This document shows positions 15,219-24,313 of a stretch of DNA of 64,000 nt, one piece after another. Each line of letters begins with the position of its first letter. Within the stretch, counting starts at the first letter, position 1. Under the pieces are notes generated by a model, which worked only from the letters and a program-made list of their open reading frames with translations, ran no database searches and was not told the DNA's origin. The DNA comes from Thermoproteota archaeon (GTDB lineage Archaea > Thermoproteota > Nitrososphaeria > Nitrososphaerales > Nitrosopumilaceae), in contig QQVN01000003.1 of assembly GCA_003352285.1 (NCBI GenBank), forward strand, positions 328,490 through 392,489, given 5' to 3'. The position numbers were made by a program, and so were the translations under genes.

Positions 15219-16334
15219 ATGGCAAAATTCATTGCAAGAGAGAAAAAAATGGATGATGATCCATTCTCGGCAACGGAGCGAACTCTCAAATTTAGCAGAG
15301 AGCCAAATAATGTGTATTCAACTGAGTTTGATGGATTAGATGAGGAAAATGAAAAATTAGATTCCAAAGGCTCTTCATCTGATGATTTAGATACAAAGCC
15401 TGAGATTCCAGATAAACAGGATTTTGCCAAAACAAAAGATTATTCTCTAAACTCCTTTACAAATCCAATAAAGCATAGGAAAAAAATCAATTCTATTAAA
15501 AGAAATATTGAAAAAGAAAAATCTGAATGCAGAGACATACATTCTAAAATCAATATCCAAACAAAAAGAGTAGAAGAAGCAAGACGAAGCTTACACGAAT
15601 CACAAAAAAAATTACAGAGTATCATAGAAGAGCAATCACAAGATTATGAAATAGTTGAGCGGTTTTCACACTTGGGGGAGATCTCAGCTAAGATGGCACA
15701 TGACATTAGAAATCCACTGACTGTTCTCAAAGCACATGTTGATTTGATGCGATTACGATATTCAAAAAATGAAGATTTGATCATGCTAAAATCCCTTGAG
15801 AGTATGGAAAAAGCTGTTCAAAGCATTGTTGGCCAAGTAAATGATGTTCTGGGATTTCTAAAGGATAATCCTCCCGAAATTTCAAAGCACGATGTACTTG
15901 AATTAATTAAAAAAGCAATTGCAGATTTAGTAATTCAACCAACTGTAACAATTGAATTGCCAAAGAATTCATGCACGGTACTATGTGATGAAACAAAAAC
16001 CATCTCAATCTTTTCTAATATTGTCCTAAATGCTATCCAAGCTATTGGAGAAGAAGGCGAAATCAAAATTTTTGTTACAGAAGTTGATAAACAGTGCTTT
16101 GTTGATATTCAGGACTCTGGCCCTGGCATACCTGAATCTGATCTGGAAAATATCTTTGAGGCCTTATACACTACAAAAGAAAACGGGACTGGACTTGGAC
16201 TATCAAGATGCAAACAGGTTCTAAATAATCAAGGCGGCTCTATATCTGTAAAAAATAACCCTACTACCTTTTCAATTGGTTTTAAAATAGCATATTTTAA
16301 TAAAAATAAAATTACTTCAAATTCACAGAACTAA
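15219..16334 (+). CDS. Soluble histidine kinase with N-terminal disordered and coiled-coil region
   Basis: A 371-residue kinase without membrane helices or PAS domain. Residues 1-80 are acidic and low-complexity, 90-145 coiled coil. The phosphoacceptor is H161 in AKMAHDIRNPLTV (HisKA), followed by an HATPase domain with NIVLNAIQAI (N box), DSGPGIP (G1) and GTGLGLS (G2). A related kinase lies at 39059. No receiver is adjacent, so it likely signals to one of the stand-alone receivers elsewhere. Confidence 0.88.
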   Translation: MAKFIAREKKMDDDPFSATERTLKFSREPNNVYSTEFDGLDEENEKLDSKGSSSDDLDTKPEIPDKQDFAKTKDYSLNSFTNPIKHRKKINSIKRNIEKEKSECRDIHSKINIQTKRVEEARRSLHESQKKLQSIIEEQSQDYEIVERFSHLGEISAKMAHDIRNPLTVLKAHVDLMRLRYSKNEDLIMLKSLESMEKAVQSIVGQVNDVLGFLKDNPPEISKHDVLELIKKAIADLVIQPTVTIELPKNSCTVLCDETKTISIFSNIVLNAIQAIGEEGEIKIFVTEVDKQCFVDIQDSGPGIPESDLENIFEALYTTKENGTGLGLSRCKQVLNNQGGSISVKNNPTTFSIGFKIAYFNKNKITSNSQN

Positions 16335-16388
16335 ATCGTGCCTTGATTAATGATCACAATCTGCCTTAGTTCATTCTAATAATTTAAA

Positions 16389-16583
16389 TCAGATTCTTTC
16401 CGTACAAACTTTTTTGTGCTTTCTTAGATCATCTTCTGAATGAAATTCCTCACCACATGCTCTACATTTTTCCTTCTTCTTATTGTGGGCAATTTCATCG
16501 TGCTTGTCTAATCTTTTTTGATACTTGAAGCGTGAACCGCATTTTTTGCATTTGAACTTGCGTACGCTATCCTCTGATGCCAT
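16389..16583 (-). CDS. Small protein with two C2H2-type zinc fingers
   Basis: Sixty-four residues with FKCKKCGSRFKYQKRLDKHDEIAH and then CRACGEEFHSEDDLRKHKKVC: two consecutive zinc fingers, the first C2H2, the second C2HC. Rich in Lys and Arg, so DNA or RNA binding is plausible. A second single-finger protein with similar spacing lies at 59443. Function unknown. Confidence 0.8.
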   Translation of the reverse strand: MASEDSVRKFKCKKCGSRFKYQKRLDKHDEIAHNKKKEKCRACGEEFHSEDDLRKHKKVCTERI

Positions 16584-16818
16584 GCTTTGTAAAGTACAAT
16601 CAAGTACTAAAACTAATCATAAATTTGAAGATAAAAAGTCATTTTTTGGTTTCAAAAGATGTTAATTTTTTTTTCATTATGACTATTTTTCATGGTGTCA
16701 AAAACATTTTTCAAGAATTTCTTTTCTAGTGTTATAGTGCTCAAAATTGTTGGCACTAGTGAAAAAATCCCCTGTTGGTTATATTGAGTGAACGCGTAAG
16801 TATAGTGAGGAGAAAAAA

Positions 16819-17139
16819 ATGCAAGAATCAATACAAAAAGAAAAGAAAGCACCAGCAATTCCAGTGATTGCATTGATTGCAGCTGGATTAACAGTGGTAC
16901 TTGTTCTTACACTAACACCTTGGAACATAATTCCAACACAAGTTACAGAAGACGTGACAGTTCTAGCAGTAACAGAATATGGCTGTGTTGGCGAATCTGT
17001 TTTGGGCATTAGTGTAGTTGTTTCAGAATGTAGCGCCCAAGTTGGTGACGTAGTATCAGCCACGTTTAATGTTCCTGCAATGGAGATTAACGGATACTAT
17101 GACAGCGTAAAAGCTAAATTAGCAATGGTTGAGCCTTAA
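16819..17139 (+). CDS. Small membrane-anchored exported protein, unknown function
   Basis: A 106-residue protein with a lysine-rich N-terminus, one membrane helix (about 13-34) and an exported beta-rich domain with two cysteines (YGCVGES and SECSAQ) that could form a disulfide. A GTGAGGA sequence six bases before the ATG is a clear ribosome site and decides the start. No family recognised. Confidence 0.7.
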   Translation: MQESIQKEKKAPAIPVIALIAAGLTVVLVLTLTPWNIIPTQVTEDVTVLAVTEYGCVGESVLGISVVVSECSAQVGDVVSATFNVPAMEINGYYDSVKAKLAMVEP

Positions 17140-17208
17140 ACTCAGCCATCTATTTTTATTTGTGAATTGCGATAAGAGATTTAATAGTTTCAATACTCCA
17201 ATTATATC

Positions 17209-17349
17209 ATGGAAGAAAAAAAGAAAAAATTTAGCAACACTCAGGATGACTATGATAAGGCCATTGCATCTGAAGACCCAACAAAAGATTCTGTCGCTGA
17301 TCTTGAAAAATTAGCAAAAGAGGCAATGAAGAAATTCAAATCCCTTTAG
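17209..17349 (+). CDS. 46-aa charged hypothetical protein
   Basis: An ATG at 17209 opens a 46-residue Lys/Glu/Asp-rich frame (begins MEEKKKKFSN, ends KKFKSL) with codon use like its neighbours. It ends ten bases before the converging antiporter gene. It looks like a small soluble helical protein; function unknown. Confidence 0.5.
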   Translation: MEEKKKKFSNTQDDYDKAIASEDPTKDSVADLEKLAKEAMKKFKSL

Positions 17350-17359
17350 AACCTTTTAA

Positions 17360-18316
17360 TCACATCAAGAGCAAAACCGAAGTGTATATTAGATAACCTA
17401 CAAGCAACGCGATTCCTTCTAATTTACTAATCTTAAAGCCAGTTCTCATTATGGGTAAAAGAACTAGAGCAAAAATTATCATAATGTAATAATCACTCCA
17501 CATTGAATCACTGACAGTAATTCCTGCAATTGATGCAGAGATTCCAATTATTGCCAATATGTTAAAGATATTACTTCCAACTATGTTGCCTACACTCAAG
17601 TCTGCATGACCTTTTCTTGCGGCAACAACTGATGTGATTAATTCTGGTAGTGAGGTACCAACTGCAACTAAAGTAAGACCAATAACTCTTTCAGAGATGC
17701 CGATATTTTGTGCGATTAATACTGCATTATCTACTGTCATAAAGGAACCAATTGTGAGAAGAACTAGGCCAATCCCAATTAAGATTATAGAGCGATATGT
17801 GGTTGTCTTTACACTAACTATTCCATCTGTTGATTCTACAATCTGTTCCTCTTTTTTTGCACTCTTGTAACTAAAAACAGTAAACACTACAACTCCAATT
17901 GCCAATAAAATTCCTTCAATCATTGAGATCTGTGCATCAAGTGACACAGCTAACAATAGAACTGAAACTCCAATCATAATGGGAACTTCTTTGCGTATAG
18001 TCTGTCTTGCAACTGCAATTGGTGTGATGATTGCAGAGATTCCAAGTATTAGTCCAATGTTTGCGATATTACTTCCAACAACGTTTCCAAGTGCCACATC
18101 TGAAACTCCATTTATTGCTGATGAGACACTAACTGATAATTCTGGAGTAGATGTTCCAAAGGCAACAATGGTTAAACCAATTACTAGCTGACTAATCTTG
18201 AATTTCTGTGCAATGGATACTGAGCCTTTGACCAGCCATTCTGCTCCAAAGTAAAGCATTGCAAGTCCAACTGCAACAAACAATCCATTGATGAGTAATT
18301 CCATGACTTTGTCCAA
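17360..18316 (-). CDS. CaCA family calcium/sodium antiporter (YrbG-like)
   Basis: A 318-residue protein with ten membrane helices in two inverted halves. Each half carries the alpha-repeat signature: GTSTPELSVSVSSA with GNVVGSNIANIG, and GTSLPELITSVVAA with GNIVGSNIFNIL. The central cytosolic loop is short and charged. Family members exchange Ca2+ for Na+ or H+. Length and motifs are complete, so it should be functional. Confidence 0.92.
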   Translation of the reverse strand: MDKVMELLINGLFVAVGLAMLYFGAEWLVKGSVSIAQKFKISQLVIGLTIVAFGTSTPELSVSVSSAINGVSDVALGNVVGSNIANIGLILGISAIITPIAVARQTIRKEVPIMIGVSVLLLAVSLDAQISMIEGILLAIGVVVFTVFSYKSAKKEEQIVESTDGIVSVKTTTYRSIILIGIGLVLLTIGSFMTVDNAVLIAQNIGISERVIGLTLVAVGTSLPELITSVVAARKGHADLSVGNIVGSNIFNILAIIGISASIAGITVSDSMWSDYYIMIIFALVLLPIMRTGFKISKLEGIALLVGYLIYTSVLLLM

Positions 18317-18429
18317 TCTTAACTCGTCTATATAGGAATTTCATTTGCAAAACAAATTTTCTTAAAAACCGGTGTAGCAATTACTGCACAACATCGTTTT
18401 GATTACCTAAAGCAAAGAGACTCTTTTTC

Positions 18430-18663
18430 ATGGATAGCAAAAAAAGAACATTACTCAAGACTGCAATTTATCGTGGCTCTACAACTGGAATGCTCTTTAT
18501 TCTAAGTTGGCTATTTACAAATGACATCTATGAGACATCAATAATTACATTAGTCTTCAATATTCTTGCAACTGGAATATACTATTTCCATGAACGGTTT
18601 TGGTCAAAAACGAATTGGGGTACTATACCACAGTCTACAAACAAGGCTAATGCTGTAGCATAA
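18430..18663 (+). CDS. DUF2061 membrane protein
   Basis: A 77-residue protein with two membrane helices and the DUF2061 pattern: RTLLKTAIYRGSTTGMLF at the start and ATGIYYFHERFWSK before the tail. Family length is about 60-75. Biochemical role unknown. Confidence 0.85.
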   Translation: MDSKKRTLLKTAIYRGSTTGMLFILSWLFTNDIYETSIITLVFNILATGIYYFHERFWSKTNWGTIPQSTNKANAVA

Positions 18664-18727
18664 AGTTCGATATGGAGAAATCGATGATCTAATTTATTTA
18701 CCTATATTTCCATCGATTCTACAGACA

Positions 18728-20845
18728 ATGAACAGCGAATCTAGATATGCGTTGCTTTCAGTTTTGATTGCTTTTTCATTATTAATTGGATATTCAGAGT
18801 TTTCATACGCCCAACAAATTGAACGAATTGAAGTGGTAGAAAACAAGATGGTTACCCTACTTGGAGAGGGTTTCGATGAGGACGCAGAAGACCTGACCTT
18901 CAAATGGGAACAGATTGGCGGGGAGACTGTAAATCTTTCATCATATACCAGTGCCAATCCAATGTTTATGGCACCTGATGTAAAAAACGGACAAATCAAA
19001 GTTTTAACATTTCAACTAACTGTCACTGATACTCAAAACGCCAAAAGTACTGCAACCGTTGAAGTCGTTGTCAATCCAGTTAATCATGCTCCTATAGTTG
19101 ATGCTGGACGTGATCAACTAATCTCTGATACAGTAACTGTTGTAACATTCGTAAGCAGTGTGATTGACCCTGATGGTGATGATTTAAAATACAAATGGGA
19201 ACAAATTTCTGGTGATCCAATCACTCTACGCACTACAAATGAAAGATTTCTTACCTTAACTCCAAATGATCTTAAATCAAAAATCACAGTACCTGTAACA
19301 TTTCGATTAACAGTTACCGATGGTTATGGAGGAGAAGGAAGTGATATCGTCTATCTTCGTCCATATGAAGGAATACTACGAAATGACAAAATTCAGATTG
19401 ATGCAGGACCACTACAAACTGTAACTTCTGGTGAAACTGTCACTTTACAAGGTTCTGGAACTACTGCAAACAATGCTCCTATTAGCTACACTTGGGTACA
19501 ATTAACTGGCCCTGGAGTTAGACTTAGCTCAATTGGCGAAGCAAATGTTGATTTTATTGCTCCTCACCTTTCTGATAATAGAGAAAGATTACTGGTTTTC
19601 CAACTGACTGGACATTCCCCATCAAATGGATGGGCATCTGATTTAGCAATGGTAAAAGTTCTTCCAAAGAATGCATCACCAATTGCTGATGCAGGCGATG
19701 ATATCTCTGTTAGACAACGAAGTCTAGTTGAATTATCTGGAACTGGAATGGATCCTGATAATGATAGAATAAAGTTCTCATGGACACAAAAGTCAGGACT
19801 GAAGATGGAGTATTATGAACGCTCTCCTCAAATTATTTACTTTTTCACACCACTAATTGATACAAAATCAGTTGATGCCGTATTTGAATTCAAAGTCACT
19901 GATCAGTTTGGAAACACTGGAACAGATGATGTTGTGGTAACCATTACTCGTGCAAACAATCCTCCCTATGTTGATGCAGGTTCTGACCGTAAAGTCACTG
20001 GTGAGACAAGTGTATCAATTAATGGATATGCATTTGATACAGATAATGATCCAATAACTGTAACTTGGACCCAAGTTGGTGGTGAAGCAGTAAAAATTAC
20101 CTCTGATGGAACCAAACTAAGCTTCATGGCACCTAAAGTGGCATCAAATGAATCAAAAAGATTGGTATTCCAACTCTCTGCAGTTGACTCAGAAGGTGCA
20201 AGAACCGCTGATCAAATGATTGTATATGTATCGCCTGAAAACAGTGCACCGGTAGTCAGAGTTGGTGCAGATGTATCTGCTGATGAAAATTCTCCTGTTA
20301 CCCTTACGTGTACTGCAACTGACATCGATGGTGATGATTTGCAAATAAACTGGTCTTCTAATGGAAATGTGGCTTTGGGTGATACTAGCAAACGTGTAAT
20401 TTCATTTAATGCACCAAACGTTGTAGTGGATACAAAAATTACTTTGACATGTAGTGCATCTGATGGAAGACTATCTGGTTCTGACTCTCTAGTTCTATCT
20501 GTAGTTAATCTAATGAACAATAACATTGTTGCAGATGCTGGTCCTGATAGAATAGTAAATGAAAAAGTAAAGGTTGTTCTTGATGGCAGTAATAGCCATG
20601 ACCCAGAGGGTGAGACCTTGACATATGCATGGAAACAACTCTCTGGTGAGGAAGTAAAATTGACCTCTCCATCCTCTGCAAAAGCATCCTTTGCAAGCCC
20701 AACTGTGGCAAATGGCCAAACAAAGACACTGGTCTTTGAGCTTCGAGTCTTTGATGAATTTGGAAGAAAAGCAAGTGATACTGTTACTATAACAGTTGAT
20801 CCAATAAACTCTCCACCAGAAGCAAAAGCAAGTGCTATACAATAA
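18728..20845 (+). CDS. Large secreted protein made of seven PKD/K319L-type repeats
   Basis: A 705-residue protein with a signal peptide (ends SYAQQ) and about seven repeats of 90 residues. Each has a DAG-x-D opening, D-P-D/E-G/N-D with W-x-Q-x-x-G, and ends in an F-x-L-x-V-x-D strand, typical of PKD-like beta-sandwiches as in K319L. It has no C-terminal membrane helix or PEFG signal; the frame stops just after the opening of what would be an eighth repeat (NSPPEAKASA). A surface adhesin or S-layer-associated protein is likely. Confidence 0.85.
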   Translation: MNSESRYALLSVLIAFSLLIGYSEFSYAQQIERIEVVENKMVTLLGEGFDEDAEDLTFKWEQIGGETVNLSSYTSANPMFMAPDVKNGQIKVLTFQLTVTDTQNAKSTATVEVVVNPVNHAPIVDAGRDQLISDTVTVVTFVSSVIDPDGDDLKYKWEQISGDPITLRTTNERFLTLTPNDLKSKITVPVTFRLTVTDGYGGEGSDIVYLRPYEGILRNDKIQIDAGPLQTVTSGETVTLQGSGTTANNAPISYTWVQLTGPGVRLSSIGEANVDFIAPHLSDNRERLLVFQLTGHSPSNGWASDLAMVKVLPKNASPIADAGDDISVRQRSLVELSGTGMDPDNDRIKFSWTQKSGLKMEYYERSPQIIYFFTPLIDTKSVDAVFEFKVTDQFGNTGTDDVVVTITRANNPPYVDAGSDRKVTGETSVSINGYAFDTDNDPITVTWTQVGGEAVKITSDGTKLSFMAPKVASNESKRLVFQLSAVDSEGARTADQMIVYVSPENSAPVVRVGADVSADENSPVTLTCTATDIDGDDLQINWSSNGNVALGDTSKRVISFNAPNVVVDTKITLTCSASDGRLSGSDSLVLSVVNLMNNNIVADAGPDRIVNEKVKVVLDGSNSHDPEGETLTYAWKQLSGEEVKLTSPSSAKASFASPTVANGQTKTLVFELRVFDEFGRKASDTVTITVDPINSPPEAKASAIQ

Positions 20846-20873
20846 TTTTATTTTAGAATCTCTTCTTTGTTTG

Positions 20874-21320
20874 CTAGTTAGGGTCTATTGTATCTAGTAT
20901 ATCGTTTTTCCAAATAATATGTGATTTGTAGAGCTTTGGGTTATAATTTGGATTATCCACTATGCAATTCATACTTTTCAGATTCTCTTTAATTCCAGAT
21001 TTGTCTATGTTTACTTCTTCACCTATCAAGAACATGTATGCTTGCCACTCATGACATTCCTTGACACTTTTTTTCATTGTTGCATATGCCAGGTGTAATG
21101 TTGAAAGGTACAATTTTTCATCTTCAGATAAATCATTTCCTGCATCATACTCTTTTTTTAATCGCTCAAAATAGATCATACCATTTTGTGTTAAAACAAA
21201 ATCAAATAACTCTGAGTACTTTTCAATAGGGACAGGATAATACGGATTACTTTGAATCTTCATCATAAAATCAATGTGATTTTTCATGATATCAGTTGGA
21301 ATAATACTATAGAAATTCAC
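20874..21320 (-). CDS. Hypothetical soluble protein
   Basis: A 148-residue mostly helical protein, with no signal or membrane segment. Features are FDFVLTQNGMIYFERLKKEYD and a hydrophobic centre with CHEWQAYMF. I recognise no family. It lies between the PKD-repeat gene and the NikR-like regulator but is not close enough to either to claim an operon. Confidence 0.6.
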   Translation of the reverse strand: MNFYSIIPTDIMKNHIDFMMKIQSNPYYPVPIEKYSELFDFVLTQNGMIYFERLKKEYDAGNDLSEDEKLYLSTLHLAYATMKKSVKECHEWQAYMFLIGEEVNIDKSGIKENLKSMNCIVDNPNYNPKLYKSHIIWKNDILDTIDPN

Positions 21321-21366
21321 CCTAGTCTAAAATTATACACCATGTGATATTCTACAAGTAATGAAT

Positions 21367-21750
21367 TTAGAGTGTAACTAGTTTTACAGTGTCCATCTTT
21401 TTGTTTGTCTGAAAGTTTCGTGTAATCACGCTTACACGTTTTGCATCTCCATCAATTACAAAAAGCTCCATACATCGTTCTCCTTCTATCTTACTGTGCA
21501 GATGAGTAGTGATGAGATCCTCAAAATCGTGAGTTATTCCAGAAACGACATGATCAAACTCATCATTGTGAACTACAAGTAAGATGGCATGAACATTTCC
21601 TGTCATCTGTGACTTTTGTTTTTCCTCAACTACGAAACTTCGAATTCCTGCCCTTATTGCTTCAGACCTTCCAGTAAATCCCATTGACTTTTGAAGAGAA
21701 TCCAATTCATTGAGAATATCCTCATTGAGTGAAATGGAGACAATGGGCAT
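21367..21750 (-). CDS. NikR-like metal-responsive regulator (ribbon-helix-helix plus ACT-like domain)
   Basis: A 127-residue protein with an RHH N-terminus (VSISLNEDILNELDSLQ, TGRSEAIRAGIR) and a NikR-type metal domain. Metal ligands would be H74, H83, H85 and C93 (THLHSKIEGERC). The stretch between H85 and C93 is two residues longer than in E. coli NikR, so metal choice may differ. I start at the ATG at 21750, where the RHH begins; a longer frame upstream runs over the promoter. It is divergent from a ZnuABC-type importer and probably represses it. Confidence 0.85.
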   Translation of the reverse strand: MPIVSISLNEDILNELDSLQKSMGFTGRSEAIRAGIRSFVVEEKQKSQMTGNVHAILLVVHNDEFDHVVSGITHDFEDLITTHLHSKIEGERCMELFVIDGDAKRVSVITRNFQTNKKMDTVKLVTL

Positions 21751-21791
21751 GAGTAAATTGTTATTAATTTTCTTATAAAGATAACCATTAA

Positions 21792-21824
21792 AATTATTAA
21801 CTTTTCTTAACTTTATTAATAATT
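21792..21824. promoter_or_regulatory. Candidate NikR-type dyad between the regulator and the ABC importer
   Basis: Nine-base half-sites AATTATTAA (21792-21800) and TTAATAATT (21816-21824) form an exact dyad with a 15-nt spacer, comparable in geometry to NikR operators (short half-sites about 16 nt apart). The right half overlaps the likely TATA box (TTTATTAAT) about 26 nt before the znuA-like start, fitting repression. The region is AT-rich, so chance is possible. Confidence 0.5.
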
Positions 21825-21840
21825 GCCTCATAGTTTGCGT

Positions 21841-22746
21841 ATGACCAATCAGTCGATTCTGGCAATAGCAGTAATCCTAGTTGTAATGCCTACTCTGTCA
21901 GTTGGGTTATGGCTTTCTGATTCATCATCTCAGATACAAGAAAATACAAATTCTGAACTTGTGATTTTAACATCATTTTATCCGATATACGAATTTACAA
22001 AGCAAGTAGGTGGTGATAACATCAATGTATCATTACTTGTACCAAAAGGTGTTGAACCACATGATTGGGAGCCAACAATAAAGGATGTTCAAAAAATTGA
22101 GAGTGCAAGTGCAGTAATAATTAATGGCGCAGGTTTTGAGAACTGGATTGATAATATTTCAGAGATTAATTCCAAAGTGAAAATAATAGACACTAGTCAT
22201 GGAATAGAGTTAATTCAATCACGTGATGATGAGTCATCAATTGATCCTCACTTTTGGCTCAATCCTGTAATGGCACAAATTCAAGTTCAAAACATTGCCG
22301 ATGCCTTATCTGAAATCGATTCACAAAACGAATCTGCATATCGAGAAAATTCAAATCAATTCAAAGAAGAACTGTCTCTACTTGATCAAAGAATTTCAAA
22401 TGAACTTTCTAATTGTAAAAGAGACTTTCTTGCATTCCATAATGCCTTTTCATATTTTGCCAATCAATATGGTTTAACCCAACATACCGTTGTTGATACC
22501 AGTGGACCTCATTCAGAGCCAAATCCCAAGACCCTTGAAAACATTGTAAAATTAGCAAACAAATTTGAAATCACGATAATATTTTCTGAAGAGGGCGTTG
22601 ATGAACGTACATCACAAGTTTTAGCAAAAGAGATTGGAATAAACGTCTTGACATTATCGCCAATTGAAATTGCAGATGATGAGTCCTATATTAAAAAAAT
22701 GCAAGACAATCTTGAGAATCTAAAGGTGGCATTATGTCAAAACTAG
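21841..22746 (+). CDS. ZnuA-like metal-binding lipoprotein/periplasmic-type substrate-binding protein
   Basis: About 301 residues from the ATG at 21841, with an N-terminal signal anchor. The cluster A-I (ZnuA/TroA) ligands are visible: VEPHDWEPT, DPHFWLNP and LAFHNAFSYFANQYG, each with a His, and FSEEGVDERT for the acidic ligand. The His-rich loop of typical ZnuA is replaced by a short Asp/Glu/Ser stretch. It overlaps the ATPase gene by 13 bases. Zn or Mn are likely substrates; the NikR-like neighbour leaves Ni open. Confidence 0.88.
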   Translation: MTNQSILAIAVILVVMPTLSVGLWLSDSSSQIQENTNSELVILTSFYPIYEFTKQVGGDNINVSLLVPKGVEPHDWEPTIKDVQKIESASAVIINGAGFENWIDNISEINSKVKIIDTSHGIELIQSRDDESSIDPHFWLNPVMAQIQVQNIADALSEIDSQNESAYRENSNQFKEELSLLDQRISNELSNCKRDFLAFHNAFSYFANQYGLTQHTVVDTSGPHSEPNPKTLENIVKLANKFEITIIFSEEGVDERTSQVLAKEIGINVLTLSPIEIADDESYIKKMQDNLENLKVALCQN

Positions 22747-23459
22747 TAGAGATTCAAGACCTTGCAGTTAGATATGGTGATGTTAAGGCATTAGATGGAA
22801 TAAGCTTCTCTGTAAATGAAAAAGACTTTCTTGGAATCATTGGTCCTAATGGAGCTGGAAAATCAACATTATTCTCTTGTATGCTGGGATTGCTGACAAA
22901 ATATGATGGCTACATCAAGTTTTTTGGAAAGGACATTAGAAAATCTCGTGATTACCTATATGATATTGGATATGTGCCTCAAAAGCCAGTTTTTGAGGCT
23001 AATTTCCCAGCAACTGTGCGTGAAGTCATTCAGATGGGAATGCGTCGTGGCATTGATGAATCAAGGGTTGAGACAGTACTTCAAGACGTCTGGATTCATG
23101 AGCTTGCAAATAGAAGAATTGGAGAATTGTCTGGAGGCCAGCAACAACGCGTCTTTATTGCAAAGGCACTTGTGAATAATCCTAGAGTCCTAATCTTGGA
23201 TGAGCCTGTCACTGGAATTGATCAACAAAGTACTGAGATGTTTTATTCCATACTAAAGGAGCTAAACAAAACTCAAAACATTACCATAATCTGGTCTTCA
23301 CACGATATGGATGCAGTAAATAATTTAGCAAACAAAGTTGCGTGCCTTAATCGAACTTTATTCTTTCACGGGATATCAAGTGACTTTTTTACCAATAAAG
23401 AACTTGTTAAGCAGTATTCAGAAGCATCAATGCAGGAGCACATGCATCACCACGAGTAA
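22734..23459 (+). CDS. ZnuC-like metal ABC transporter ATPase
   Basis: A 241-residue ABC ATPase: Walker A GPNGAGKST, signature LSGGQQQR, Walker B VLILDEP and switch H in WSSHD. The C-terminus ends HMHHHE, a possible metal-binding tail. It overlaps the binding-protein gene and is followed two bases later by the permease gene, forming a three-gene operon. Confidence 0.92.
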   Translation: MSKLVEIQDLAVRYGDVKALDGISFSVNEKDFLGIIGPNGAGKSTLFSCMLGLLTKYDGYIKFFGKDIRKSRDYLYDIGYVPQKPVFEANFPATVREVIQMGMRRGIDESRVETVLQDVWIHELANRRIGELSGGQQQRVFIAKALVNNPRVLILDEPVTGIDQQSTEMFYSILKELNKTQNITIIWSSHDMDAVNNLANKVACLNRTLFFHGISSDFFTNKELVKQYSEASMQEHMHHHE

Positions 23460-23461
23460 TC

Positions 23462-24277
23462 ATGTCCCTTGAAATTCTATCTTACGGGTTTATGCAGAGA
23501 GCTCTAATCTCTGGTATTGCAATTGCAATTTTATGCTCTGTGATTGGTTTGTTTCTTGTTCTTAGGAGATACTCATTGTTTGGTGATGCAGTTGCACACT
23601 CATCCTTTGGTGGAATTGCTGCAGGTTTGCTTGTGGGAATATATCCACTTTGGACTGCATATGCTGTCTCCTTAATCAGTGCAGTAATCATTACACGAAT
23701 CAAACAAAGTTTTAGAATTTCTGGGGATGCATCAGTGGCAGTTCTTCTGTCTTCAGGAATTGCAGCAGGTCTTGTACTGATTAGTCTTTCCGGTGGATTT
23801 ACAATTGACATACTTAGCTTTCTTTTTGGAAGCATTCTTTTAGTTAGTACAAACGATACAATTCTCATTCTTGGATTAACTGGGGCAATTCTGATTATTG
23901 TATTGTTGTTGTATCGTCAGTTAATTTATTCTACATTTAATGAAGAGCAAGCCAAAGTTAGCGGCATTCATGTTGAACGATTAAACTATCTGATAGTCTT
24001 TATTGCAGGAATTACCGTTGTTACATCAATACAGCTAGTTGGAATACTCTTGATTTCTGCTCTATTTGTTATTCCTAATGTGACTGCAATTATGTATGGA
24101 AAAGGATTCAAGAAGACCATTCTAATATCGATTGGATTTGCAATCTTTTCTGTAGTTGGAGGAATTTTACTATCATATGCCTTTAGTATCACTCCATCAG
24201 GAACTATTGTGCTCCTATCTATTGGAATATTTGCAGTAACTATGGGTCTAAAATCTCTAGGTTTGCTTCGACATTAG
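23462..24277 (+). CDS. ZnuB-like metal ABC transporter permease
   Basis: A 271-residue membrane protein with about eight helices and the ABC-3 family features: RRYSLFGDAVAHSSFGGIAAG near the start and LVGILLISALFVIPN in the later coupling region. It completes the zinc-type importer with the two genes before it. Confidence 0.92.
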   Translation: MSLEILSYGFMQRALISGIAIAILCSVIGLFLVLRRYSLFGDAVAHSSFGGIAAGLLVGIYPLWTAYAVSLISAVIITRIKQSFRISGDASVAVLLSSGIAAGLVLISLSGGFTIDILSFLFGSILLVSTNDTILILGLTGAILIIVLLLYRQLIYSTFNEEQAKVSGIHVERLNYLIVFIAGITVVTSIQLVGILLISALFVIPNVTAIMYGKGFKKTILISIGFAIFSVVGGILLSYAFSITPSGTIVLLSIGIFAVTMGLKSLGLLRH

Positions 24278-24313
24278 CCTGATATACTTTCATTCTTAAA
24301 CCCTGAAATGTAA

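Noticed and set aside
16582..16600. CTTTGTAAAGTAC near the start of the zinc-finger gene at 16389
   Set aside because: Only a half-site of the palindrome; the left half is missing.
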